A stretch of 8,813 nt of DNA from an uncultured Planctomycetota bacterium (GCA_947311175.1 CAMZKK010000058.1:1-8813), one strand, 5' to 3'; shown: positions 1-6,537, counted from the stretch's first letter. Program-made: numbers and translations. The notes: generated by a model from the sequence alone, not told the origin.

Positions 1-2
1 CA

Positions 3-539
3 AACAAAACAGAAACAAGTAAACCCCTTATCCATTTACCCAAAATTTTTCAGACCATTTTTCACCATTTTGGGAAAATATGTTTTTTTCGGACAGGCTC
101 TATTTACAGTCGTCTTGATGATATTTCATTCATAAGCTTTTACAAAAAATATGATCGAAAGCTGTCGGTAATTGAGAATTCTAAATCAATTAACCGCGAC
201 AGAAATATTCTTAAAAAAGACAAAACACCTTTTTTAAATAATAAAAATACGTATATAGAGAACTTTATGTCTGCTCTGAAAAAATTAGATAATGAAAGTT
301 TAACCGTAGAAGATCATTACAAACTTATAATTTTTTGCTATAAAATCAGAAATAATATTTTTCATGGTCATAAAAAAGCAACAGAGATGATAAAAAATGG
401 ACAGAGGGAAAGATTGCTTAATTACTCACAAATAATTTTAGTAACGATTGAAATGTTCTTTAAAATTATAGAGAGTAAATATAGTTATAAATTAGCAACA
501 GAAGAGGAATTAAAAGAAAATGCAAAAAGCAATTGTTAA
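3..539 (+). CDS. HEPN-like domain protein, 5' end outside window
   Basis: Probable HEPN-fold (Apea-like) protein, a group that includes RNase toxins and defence effectors. The first ATG is at 267 and gives 90 residues. The same frame is open without a stop back to base 3, 88 more codons, with no ATG, GTG or TTG in that stretch. The gene therefore probably starts left of the window and 178 residues are visible. The key feature is an RNNIFHG motif (bases 348-368), which fits the HEPN R-x4-6-H catalytic signature with Arg at 348-350 and His at 363-365. It lies between two predicted helices, as in that fold. No membrane segment or signal peptide is visible. The 3' end overlaps the next gene by 20 bases, so the two are probably translationally coupled. 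The HEPN call rests on motif and helix pattern only. RNase activity is inference. If 267 is the true start, its ribosome site is weak (AGAG near 256-259). Confidence 0.6.
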   Translation, partial: NKTETSKPLIHLPKIFQTIFHHFGKICFFRTGSIYSRLDDISFISFYKKYDRKLSVIENSKSINRDRNILKKDKTPFLNNKNTYIENFMSALKKLDNESLTVEDHYKLIIFCYKIRNNIFHGHKKATEMIKNGQRERLLNYSQIILVTIEMFFKIIESKYSYKLATEEELKENAKSNC

Positions 540-1485
540 TTTAATAAAGACTCATCTAAAAAAAGGTAAAAATCTTGTATATTTTGCTTCTGGCACATAT
601 GTAAACCCAGAATATAAGAAATTAAACTATGAGAATATTTTTCTTTTGGATTACAATTTCAGAAAAAATTCTTATGACGGAGAAAAAATATTCTGTTTAA
701 AGCTTGATAGTATTAAAGCAGTAGAGCTTTTTAAAATTTTAAAAATTAAAATTCATTTTTTTGTTGCCTTAAATGAAGGACTTTATGAAGGCGGTGGAAA
801 ATATCCAATCAATTCAGATTTTTTTTTAGGATTGTGTTTTCCTTTATTCACTGATAAACTTTTGCATATTGGATGCAAAGAGTATTATTGTGAAACTCAA
901 TTTGCTCATTTAAGAAAACATTTTCTTGATTTACCTTTCCAAGAAAAATTAGTTCTAACCTCCGAATCAGAAGACTATATTCCACCTAGTATTTTTTCCA
1001 GTTTGGGCAATAGAGCTACATTGACAAGGTTAAATGAAAAAATTATTAGTAAACAAAAAATACCGTCATCATTCATTGATATATATGTTGAACATAATAG
1101 CATTTGGAATGCGAAAAGTGAATTAGATGCGATTTTTTCTCGCTTTGATTCCGAATTTCAAAAATCAATAATTCAAAAGTATAATAATAATGTTTACCCA
1201 ATCAAATATCGTGGTTCACATAAGCCACGATATAAAACATATGGGATTGAAGAAATAATTGATTTATGTCAAAAAAATCAATACCGGAAGATTGGTCTTA
1301 TTCCCAATGGAATGAATTACACAAATCAAATAAAGCTATTCGAAAAATCGAATGGATTTCCAAATGAAATTCATTTCTATCATTTAAATAAAGGTGATTT
1401 TAAAGAATTATATAAACAGATAGATAGTAATCAATTAAAGCAAGGAAGCATAAGGTTAAATGAAAATACTTATCTGGAATACTGA
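520..1485 (+). CDS. Unrecognised 321-residue cytoplasmic protein in HEPN/EEP cassette
   Basis: I do not recognise this family. The protein is soluble-looking, with no signal peptide or transmembrane segment. Its N-terminal third alternates short hydrophobic strands (KNLVYFASG near residues 17-25, NIFLLDYNF near 39-47, IHFFVALNEG near 78-87) with helices. This suggests a Rossmann-like or degenerate methyltransferase-like fold, but no convincing SAM motif or D/N-P-P-Y/F motif is visible. The middle carries a GLYEGGGKYP turn. The C-terminal part (from about residue 235) is charged and Tyr/Lys-rich, and resembles a second alpha/beta unit (YRKIGLIPNG). The start is ATG 520, inside the end of the HEPN gene, with a GAAGAGG-type ribosome site at 501-507. 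Its end overlaps the EEP gene by 26 bases. The position between two putative nucleases suggests a regulator, sensor, modifier or antitoxin role, which is inference only. Confidence 0.8.
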   Translation: MQKAIVNLIKTHLKKGKNLVYFASGTYVNPEYKKLNYENIFLLDYNFRKNSYDGEKIFCLKLDSIKAVELFKILKIKIHFFVALNEGLYEGGGKYPINSDFFLGLCFPLFTDKLLHIGCKEYYCETQFAHLRKHFLDLPFQEKLVLTSESEDYIPPSIFSSLGNRATLTRLNEKIISKQKIPSSFIDIYVEHNSIWNAKSELDAIFSRFDSEFQKSIIQKYNNNVYPIKYRGSHKPRYKTYGIEEIIDLCQKNQYRKIGLIPNGMNYTNQIKLFEKSNGFPNEIHFYHLNKGDFKELYKQIDSNQLKQGSIRLNENTYLEY

Positions 1486-2146
1486 GTGGGCAACACCAAA
1501 TTCTAAACGAGAGAGAATGATTAATGAAATTGTCAGCAGTTGCAATGCAGATATAGATTGTATAACTGAAGGCTATTTAGAGTCTTGGAAAGATTACGAA
1601 TATATTATATCTTCAAATGAAGATTATGGATACAAAATACATCAAGGAAGAAGGAAGGTAATTTTAATTTCAAAAACTCCTTGGAATAACATAAGTGATG
1701 CTAGTGCTACAAATATTCCAGAGGGGAGATATGTGGCAGGGATTACTAATGACATAGCTGTTGTTGGGGTTTGCATACCTTGGAAGCAGGCACATGTTAG
1801 CACAGGTAGAAAAAATCGAAAAAACTGGGAAGATCATCTTTCTTATTTGGAAGGATTAGGTGATATATTGCCTAATTTAGAACAAAAAACTTTAGTTATG
1901 GGAGATTTCAACCAAAGAATCCCAAGAGGATATTCAAGAAAAGACGCTTATGATTTAATGTTAAAAACTTTCAATGACTTTTCATTTGCAACAAAAGACA
2001 ATATTCAGCCAATAGGTAAACAGTCTATTGATCATCTATGCACTAAAAATATGGGGAAAATACACTTTGTTGAATCTATCGATAACATTCATAATAATGT
2101 AAAATTATCGGATCATTTTGGATTAATTATAGAAATAGATAAATAA
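1460..2146 (+). CDS. Endonuclease/exonuclease/phosphatase (EEP) family protein
   Basis: Compact 228-residue member of the EEP superfamily (the DNase I/ExoIII/sphingomyelinase fold), metal-dependent phosphodiesterases that cut DNA, RNA or phospho-substrates. The metal and catalytic positions of the fold are all visible in order: Asn7 (ILIWNTEW), Glu37 (CITEGY), a likely His112 in the central loop, Asp149 and Asn151 in GDFNQR, Asp191-His192 in SIDHL, and the terminal Asp218-His219 pair in LSDHFG. There is no signal peptide, so it should act in the cytoplasm. The ATG lies 26 bases inside the preceding gene, with TAAGG at 1451-1455 as a close ribosome site. A perfect palindrome with a T-run lies about 75 bases downstream and probably ends the operon. 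Substrate cannot be deduced: DNA repair-type, RNase-type and signalling phosphodiesterases share these motifs. The neighbouring HEPN-like gene favours a defence context (inference). Confidence 0.85.
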   Translation: MKILIWNTEWATPNSKRERMINEIVSSCNADIDCITEGYLESWKDYEYIISSNEDYGYKIHQGRRKVILISKTPWNNISDASATNIPEGRYVAGITNDIAVVGVCIPWKQAHVSTGRKNRKNWEDHLSYLEGLGDILPNLEQKTLVMGDFNQRIPRGYSRKDAYDLMLKTFNDFSFATKDNIQPIGKQSIDHLCTKNMGKIHFVESIDNIHNNVKLSDHFGLIIEIDK

Positions 2147-2221
2147 ATTACCTTGATAGATAATGACGAAAATAAAACAGACAAAACGCAGTTCATGATA
2201 GACCTCTGTAATACAATTATC

Positions 2222-2260
2222 GATAGAGACATTGCATGCAATGTCTCTATCTTTTAATTA
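2222..2260 (+). terminator. Perfect 30-base palindrome with T-run, probable terminator
   Basis: Bases 2222-2251 form a perfect inverted repeat (GATAGAGACATTGCA and its exact complement). It can fold into a stem of about 13 bp with a tiny loop and is followed by TTTTAATTA. It sits between the stop of the EEP gene (2146) and the stop of the convergent transporter gene (2270), where a shared terminator is expected. The T-run is on the + side. Read from the minus strand, the following bases (GATAATTGTATT) are only moderately T-rich, so termination in that direction would be weaker. Confidence 0.75.
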
Positions 2261-2269
2261 TGAATACGA

Positions 2270-3292
2270 TTAATCCTTAACAATAATCTTTTCTAATTTC
2301 TCATCTCTATGATTTAGATATTTTGCGTAGAAAGCTAGTGCGGGGATTTGGAATGCTAGGCCCATTGCTACTAGTAGGGTTACTTCTCCTAAAAAGTCAT
2401 AGTCTTTAAACGTGCCTAATACCACCCCTAAAGTAATTACATGATATCGAGCTGCGGTGCCAAAGAAAAATGATTTGGCTGTGGGCTTATCAAATAATTT
2501 ATTGCCAACAATATGGCTTACGATAAACACAATCCCGTAAAATAAGACGACTGGCACAACGGCAAGCAATAGTTGATTTGGTTTGTTTAATAAGTCTTGA
2601 TTGATTTTAAGGCTCATAACCAAAAAGCTCACAATGGTAACCCCACAGGCACTAATTCCACCATTGATTGGTTTTAGTTTTTTGAAGAAATCATAACCCT
2701 TCTTTTTGATAATTATTTTTCTTGTAATCCAACCGAAGAGAATGGGGAAGACGATGATAAAAAATAATTTTTCTAAGATAACTGCCTTATCTACAATCAA
2801 ATCACTTGCCTGCTCCTGCATCAATAATAAACTTATGTATGGCACGGAAAATGGCAAAGTAATCACAGCCATAATTATTCCACCGCTGACAATTGCCATA
2901 ACCGAATGCATATTTCCTTTGGTAAAATAACTCCAGTTTATTGTCATCCCACTCGTTGGCACCAAAGAGAGCAAAACCAAGCCCAGCCACATTGCAGGAT
3001 GCTCACTTAAAAACAACCAACCCAACCCCAACGCGATTAGCGGATAAATAATAAAGTTGAAGATGGTGGCAACAAATAGCGAATATTTAGAATCTCCAAA
3101 TTCCTTGAGACCTTTATCAAATTCCAAATTAATAAAAACCGGAAAAATCATTATCAATAAGGCACTGATGCAAATTGCTCTTGAATATTCCATCGGATAC
3201 CAATGCCCTTTAACCAACCCCAAAACCAAGGCAATAGGAATAATTATCGCGAGGTTATTTCTTACAAAATCTATAAACTTACGTGCAAACAT
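2270..3292 (-). CDS. BASS/ACR3-superfamily membrane transporter
   Basis: Polytopic inner-membrane protein of 340 residues with about nine to ten hydrophobic segments, of the bile acid:sodium symporter (BASS)/arsenite permease (ACR3) superfamily. The usual length is about 320-370. The motif VPTSGMTINWSYFTKGN (residues 111-127) matches the conserved half-way loop of the superfamily, and a second conserved-looking loop is FGTAARYHVITLG (277-289). Cysteine is absent from the 111-127 motif, where ACR3 arsenite pumps carry an essential Cys; the only Cys residues are at 41 and 216. Arsenite export by the classical mechanism is therefore doubtful, and the substrate is unknown. The start is supported by GAAAGGA 6 bases upstream (3299-3305, minus strand). 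The gene is transcribed toward the HEPN/EEP cassette and divergently from the operon at 3653. No arsR-like regulator or arsC is nearby. Confidence 0.85.
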   Translation of the reverse strand: MFARKFIDFVRNNLAIIIPIALVLGLVKGHWYPMEYSRAICISALLIMIFPVFINLEFDKGLKEFGDSKYSLFVATIFNFIIYPLIALGLGWLFLSEHPAMWLGLVLLSLVPTSGMTINWSYFTKGNMHSVMAIVSGGIIMAVITLPFSVPYISLLLMQEQASDLIVDKAVILEKLFFIIVFPILFGWITRKIIIKKKGYDFFKKLKPINGGISACGVTIVSFLVMSLKINQDLLNKPNQLLLAVVPVVLFYGIVFIVSHIVGNKLFDKPTAKSFFFGTAARYHVITLGVVLGTFKDYDFLGEVTLLVAMGLAFQIPALAFYAKYLNHRDEKLEKIIVKD

Positions 3293-3318
3293 TTTTCATC
3301 CTTTCAAAAAGAAATATT

Positions 3319-3537
3319 ATGAAAGGACATTGCAAACTATATACCAAAAGGAAAACAAGCTTATTGCCAGTATTGCTGGTTATTGTGTCTGTTATTTTGC
3401 AAAAAATTATTATGGCAATCAATTGCAATGATTGTGTATGCAAATGCAATGCAATATTGCAAAATACAAATTGTCTGTTAAATTCCGCATCACTTACGGA
3501 ATTTAGCTCTAAGACTTCGTCCTTATCTTATCTCTGA
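3319..3537 (+). CDS. Doubtful small Cys-rich ORF with N-terminal hydrophobic helix
   Basis: A 72-residue reading frame in the divergent intergenic region. It has a basic N-terminus (Lys/Arg at residues 2-12), a hydrophobic stretch (LLPVLLVIVSVIL, 15-27) and then a Cys cluster INCNDCVCKCN with Cys36, 39, 41, 43 and a further Cys52. This is the layout of a small secreted or membrane-anchored metal-binding or redox peptide. Against it: the ribosome site is weak (AAAAAGAA before 3319), the Cys codons arise largely from the repeated TGCAA/TGTG sequence, and the 3' part overlaps a hairpin. I do not recognise a family. Chance or decayed sequence is the more likely explanation. Confidence 0.2.
   Translation: MKGHCKLYTKRKTSLLPVLLVIVSVILQKIIMAINCNDCVCKCNAILQNTNCLLNSASLTEFSSKTSSLSYL
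3477..3507. repeat. 11-bp inverted repeat (hairpin) upstream of the 3653 operon
   Basis: GTTAAATTCCG (3477-3487) can pair with CGGAATTTAGC (3497-3507), ten Watson-Crick pairs and one T-G pair, around a 9-base loop. No T-run follows on the + strand, so it does not look like a simple + terminator. It could be a 5' leader hairpin of the 3653 transcript, a protein-binding operator, or a weak terminator on the minus strand. Confidence 0.45.
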
Positions 3538-3652
3538 TTACAATAATTAAAATTAGACAAGATGATTTACTTTTGATTTGCTGAAAATGGATTTATCTGT
3601 AAACTAAAAGGGAATACTCAAAATATATTTGCCGTTTTAAAAAGGAAACAAA

Positions 3653-5068
3653 ATGAATCCAATAAAAATGATTAGAAAGCTCGGTAAGGCATTACGAGGC
3701 GGAGCAACTTTTTCACAAGTATCAATTGGGGTGTTCCTTGGTTTTGCCATTGGAATGATGCCAGGGTTGAGCCTTAGTTTGATTTTGTTAATAGCCTTGC
3801 TCTTGTTATTAAATGTCAATGGCGGGGGTGCTTCTGTTGCCTTGATATTCGGGAAGATACTCTGCCTTGTACTGGCTCCGCTTACCTTTAATATCGGTTA
3901 TACCTTAATTCATTCAATTGGCTTAGAGGGATTGATAAGAACCATTAGCGATACTCCGATTCTTGCCTTGCTTGATTTTCAGGTTTATTGCCTTACCGGA
4001 GCAATTCCGATTATTGTTATCTTTGGGAGTATTGCAGCTATTTTTACCGCCAAGTTCTTTGTTAAGTTTCAAGAGGCTACTGCAAAGGCAAATTCTGAAA
4101 ATGATAAATATCAGAAAATAATGAATAACAAAATAATGAAGGCTATTCTTTGGCTTGCCTTTGGGAAGAAAAAAGAAGTCAAGGAAGATGAAAAAAAGAA
4201 AAATAACGGGCTAATCTTAAAAAGTAGGATTATTGCAGGAATTGTTGCAACCTTTATTATCTGTATCTTCAGTTATTTATATGCAGATGTCGTGGCAAAA
4301 CATGCGGTTATTTCTAGTATAGAGGCTATGTCTGGCTCTGAAGTTAATGTCAAGAGTGCAAGTATCTCTCTTCTTTCCGGTCGATTTAAAATAAACAATT
4401 TGCAAGTTACTAATCCTGAAACCCCGACAACCAATTCCATTCAAGCAGAAGAAATCATTGCCGATATTGATGTCAAGGCATTACTTACCAGACAATTTGT
4501 CGCTGATGAAATTTCTTGCACCGCATTTAAGACTGGAGCAAAGAGTTCTTCGGCAGGAGAGGTTTATGTTAAGGTTGAACCCAAAAAAGAAGAACCTGCT
4601 TCGGAAAATTTAAATACTGCACAACGGATAAAACTTTATTATACCAAGATAAAAGAGGTGAAGAAAAAGATTGATAATCTAAATAAATTTCTTGATTCAA
4701 ATGATCCGGCAACAGCTGTTAAAGACAGTGAAGATAAAAAACTTTCTAAAAAAGAAATGCTAAAGGAAAAAGCGAGGTTAAAGGGGTACCTTAGTTTGAG
4801 TGCAAAAGATATCTTGTCAAAACATCCAACATGGTTAATTAGAAAAATTTCAATCAACAAACTTTCGATAAGCCCGGAATTGCCAACAATGATTGTTGTT
4901 GGTAAAAATATTTCAAGCGCTCCATCTCTTGTTACGGAAAAGAGAAGTATTGTTGTAAAACCGGATAAAGAGGCAATCGCAGAATTAAAGAAAAAATTTG
5001 GAGGGAAGACTCTTGATAAAATAAAAGAAGGCGTAGGCTCAAAATTAAAAGGACTTTTCGGAAAATAA
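3653..5068 (+). CDS. Membrane protein, apparent TIGR03546-TIGR03545 fusion
   Basis: Uncharacterised 471-residue membrane protein. Residues 1-140 hold several hydrophobic helices (about 22-56, 62-92, 112-134) with the amphipathic MxPGLSLSL turn typical of the small DUF2062-like TIGR03546 family. A basic linker (171-190, Lys-rich) leads to a single transmembrane helix (193-211). An AsmA-like exported segment follows (SIEAMSGSEVNVKSASISLLSGRFKI..., 222-305), ending in a TGAKSSSAGE stretch that resembles TIGR03545. Then come a charged coiled-coil region (about 320-385) and a second beta-rich segment (392-430). TIGR03545 proteins are longer, so the C-terminal half looks shortened. These two families are usually encoded by adjacent genes. 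Function is unknown; an envelope role is inferred from the topology. The start is supported by AAAGGA at 3641-3646, 6 bases upstream. The stop overlaps the next start (TAATG). Family names are from memory of the motifs. Confidence 0.75.
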   Translation: MNPIKMIRKLGKALRGGATFSQVSIGVFLGFAIGMMPGLSLSLILLIALLLLLNVNGGGASVALIFGKILCLVLAPLTFNIGYTLIHSIGLEGLIRTISDTPILALLDFQVYCLTGAIPIIVIFGSIAAIFTAKFFVKFQEATAKANSENDKYQKIMNNKIMKAILWLAFGKKKEVKEDEKKKNNGLILKSRIIAGIVATFIICIFSYLYADVVAKHAVISSIEAMSGSEVNVKSASISLLSGRFKINNLQVTNPETPTTNSIQAEEIIADIDVKALLTRQFVADEISCTAFKTGAKSSSAGEVYVKVEPKKEEPASENLNTAQRIKLYYTKIKEVKKKIDNLNKFLDSNDPATAVKDSEDKKLSKKEMLKEKARLKGYLSLSAKDILSKHPTWLIRKISINKLSISPELPTMIVVGKNISSAPSLVTEKRSIVVKPDKEAIAELKKKFGGKTLDKIKEGVGSKLKGLFGK

Positions 5069-6072
5069 TGGCTTTGTTGCTTCCCACAATTTCAATCATC
5101 GCCGGTTTGGTAGTTTTAATATGGAGTGCCGACCGTTTTGTTGATGGTGCTTTGGCTGTTGCAAAACACCTTGAAATATCGCCTCTCTTAATTGGAATGT
5201 TGGTGATGGGGTTTGGTACCTCGGCTCCGGAAATGTTAGTGTCTGCGGTCTCTGCATGGAGCGGTAAGCCCGAATTGGCAATTGGTAATGCTTACGGCTC
5301 TAATATTGCAAACATCGCCTTGGTGTTAGGAATGACTGCCATCATCAGCCCAATCTCAGTCAAATCGACTATGCTTCGCAAAGAATTACCAATCTTAAGT
5401 GCAGTTACTTTGCTTGCGGGATATTTGTTGATAGATGGCAATATCTCCCGAATAGATGCATTGATTTTAGCTGTTGTCTTTGGTCTTTTTGTTGGTTGGT
5501 CAATATGGGAATCGAAAAGAAAAAAACAAAATGAATTGGAGAATATTGACCTTAGCTGTATCGAAGAAATAAACAAAAACCATTTGAGTTTATCAATGGG
5601 GATTTTTTGGATTGTTTTCGGATTGATTTTGCTGATGGTAAGTTCAAAAGCATTAGTAAATGGTGCAACTGTAATTGCTTACAGTTTTCATATTAGTGAT
5701 CTTGTTATTGGTCTTACAATTGTTGCAATTGGCACCTCTCTGCCGGAGCTTGCGGCATCAATTGCTGCTGCAAGAAAAAACGAACACGAGATGGCGTTAG
5801 GTAATGTTATCGGTTCAAATATGTTTAACACCTTGATGGTGGTTGCGATTGCCGGATTGATTAAACCAATGCCATATCTTAGTCATGAAGTCATAAGCAG
5901 AGATTTTCCAATATTGCTCACCCTTACTTTTAGCTTGTTTGTCTTTGGGTATGGCTATAAAAAAAATGGAACGATTAATCGTTATGAAGGAATTATTCTT
6001 GTTTCTGTATTTATCGGATACATGGTTTTATTGTTTAATCAAGCTCACTATGGCGTGAAAGTAGCAAATTAA
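5068..6072 (+). CDS. yrbG: Na+/Ca2+ antiporter, CaCA family (YrbG-like)
   Basis: Inner-membrane cation exchanger of 334 residues with about ten transmembrane helices, the normal bacterial length. Both inverted alpha-repeats are present. The first is GFGTSAPEMLVSAVSAW...GNAYGSNIANI (49-83) with ion-binding Glu55. The second is AIGTSLPELAASIAAA...GNVIGSNMFN (221-254) with Glu227. A hydrophilic loop rich in Lys/Glu (148-172) separates the halves but is short, with no CBD or TrkA domain. The family exchanges Na+ (or H+) for Ca2+ across the cytoplasmic membrane. The start is fixed by the TAATG overlap with the previous gene. AAAGGA at 5048-5053 is 14 bases upstream, which is long, so translational coupling is likely. 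The next gene begins one base after its stop. The YrbG symbol is by similarity; Ca2+ specificity is not proven. Confidence 0.9.
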   Translation: MALLLPTISIIAGLVVLIWSADRFVDGALAVAKHLEISPLLIGMLVMGFGTSAPEMLVSAVSAWSGKPELAIGNAYGSNIANIALVLGMTAIISPISVKSTMLRKELPILSAVTLLAGYLLIDGNISRIDALILAVVFGLFVGWSIWESKRKKQNELENIDLSCIEEINKNHLSLSMGIFWIVFGLILLMVSSKALVNGATVIAYSFHISDLVIGLTIVAIGTSLPELAASIAAARKNEHEMALGNVIGSNMFNTLMVVAIAGLIKPMPYLSHEVISRDFPILLTLTFSLFVFGYGYKKNGTINRYEGIILVSVFIGYMVLLFNQAHYGVKVAN

Positions 6073-6073
6073 T

Positions 6074-6535
6074 ATGATTAGAAAAGCGTTAATGACAGAT
6101 GCGGTTGAGATAAGAAATCTTGTTAATTATTATGCCGATAAAGACAAGATGCTGGCAATAAGCCTTAACAATGTATATGACAGGTTAAGGGATTTTTTTG
6201 TTGTTGAAAGTGATGGCAAAATTGTCGGGACGATTGCTTTGCATTTTGTTTGGGAAAATCTTGGTGAAATTCGAAGTATGGCTGTTGCAGAAAATTTTCA
6301 AGGACAAGGCATTGCCAGGGATTTATTGCGGGTAGCTATTGATGAGGCTGAAAAATATAGTTGCTCGCGAGTCTTTACTCTCACCTATGTCCCTGAGTTT
6401 TTTCAAAAATACAAATTCAAAATTATTGATAAACATGATTTACCACACAAGGTTTGGGCAGATTGTATTAATTGTCCAAAATTTCCAGACTGTGGAGAAA
6501 TCCCCTTGGCATACGACTTAGATATGGAGAAATAA
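6074..6535 (+). CDS. argA: GNAT N-acetyltransferase, probable short N-acetylglutamate synthase
   Basis: A 153-residue GNAT-fold acetyltransferase. The acetyl-CoA pyrophosphate loop is FQGQGIA (residues 75-81, Q-x-x-G-x-A form), preceded by the beta-4 strand GEIRSMAVAENF. The C-terminus has HKVWADCINCPKFPDCGE with Cys131, Cys134 and Cys140. This tail is typical of the short, kinase-domain-free N-acetylglutamate synthases that make N-acetylglutamate from acetyl-CoA and glutamate, the first step of arginine synthesis. The gene lies two bases upstream of argH, which supports that assignment. It starts one base after the antiporter stop with no strong ribosome site, so it probably depends on translation of the upstream gene. 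The three Cys may bind a metal (inference). A different GNAT substrate remains possible. Confidence 0.8.
   Translation: MIRKALMTDAVEIRNLVNYYADKDKMLAISLNNVYDRLRDFFVVESDGKIVGTIALHFVWENLGEIRSMAVAENFQGQGIARDLLRVAIDEAEKYSCSRVFTLTYVPEFFQKYKFKIIDKHDLPHKVWADCINCPKFPDCGEIPLAYDLDMEK
6525..6530 (+). promoter_or_regulatory. Ribosome binding site deciding the argH start
   Basis: TGGAGA lies 7 bases before ATG 6538, inside the last codons of the acetyltransferase gene. It supports 6538 rather than an in-frame upstream ATG at 6472, which would add 22 residues unlike any ArgH N-terminus. The protein from 6538 begins MAKKLWAGRF, the usual ArgH opening. Confidence 0.75.
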
Positions 6536-6537
6536 AG

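Larger units (their letters stand above)
3293..3652. other. 360-base divergent intergenic region
   Basis: This stretch lies between the divergent starts at 3292 (minus) and 3653 (plus) and must carry promoters for both. It contains the ribosome site of the minus-strand transporter (3299-3305), a doubtful small ORF, a cluster of seven TGCAA words at 3331-3462, a short inverted repeat CAATCA/TGATTG at 3416-3434, an 11-bp hairpin at 3477-3507 and the ribosome site AAAGGA at 3641-3646 for the 3653 gene. I found no convincing sigma70 box pair. TTGATT (3573-3578) with TATCTG (3594-3599) is spaced 15 and poor. There is no tRNA or CRISPR array. Confidence 0.6.

Noticed and set aside
39..74. Inverted repeat CCCAAAAT/ATTTTGGG as a terminator
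   Set aside because: The loop is 20 bases and the stem only 8 bp, and it lies inside a long open frame. It is kept only as a note on the left edge.
2270..3292. Naming the transporter ArsB/ACR3 (arsenite efflux)
   Set aside because: The ACR3 cysteine motif is missing and no ars regulator or reductase is nearby, so only the superfamily is claimed.
2706..3431. Several + strand open frames opposite the transporter gene
   Set aside because: They are complements of a transmembrane coding sequence, with no ribosome sites and no domain pattern.
4639..5576. Minus-strand open frames opposite the fusion protein and antiporter genes
   Set aside because: The + strand genes in this interval are unambiguous by motif. 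The opposite frames look like shadows.
6472..6537. Longer argH start at ATG 6472
   Set aside because: It lies inside the acetyltransferase gene. The added residues are the out-of-frame reading of its Cys tail, and the ribosome site and family N-terminus favour 6538.
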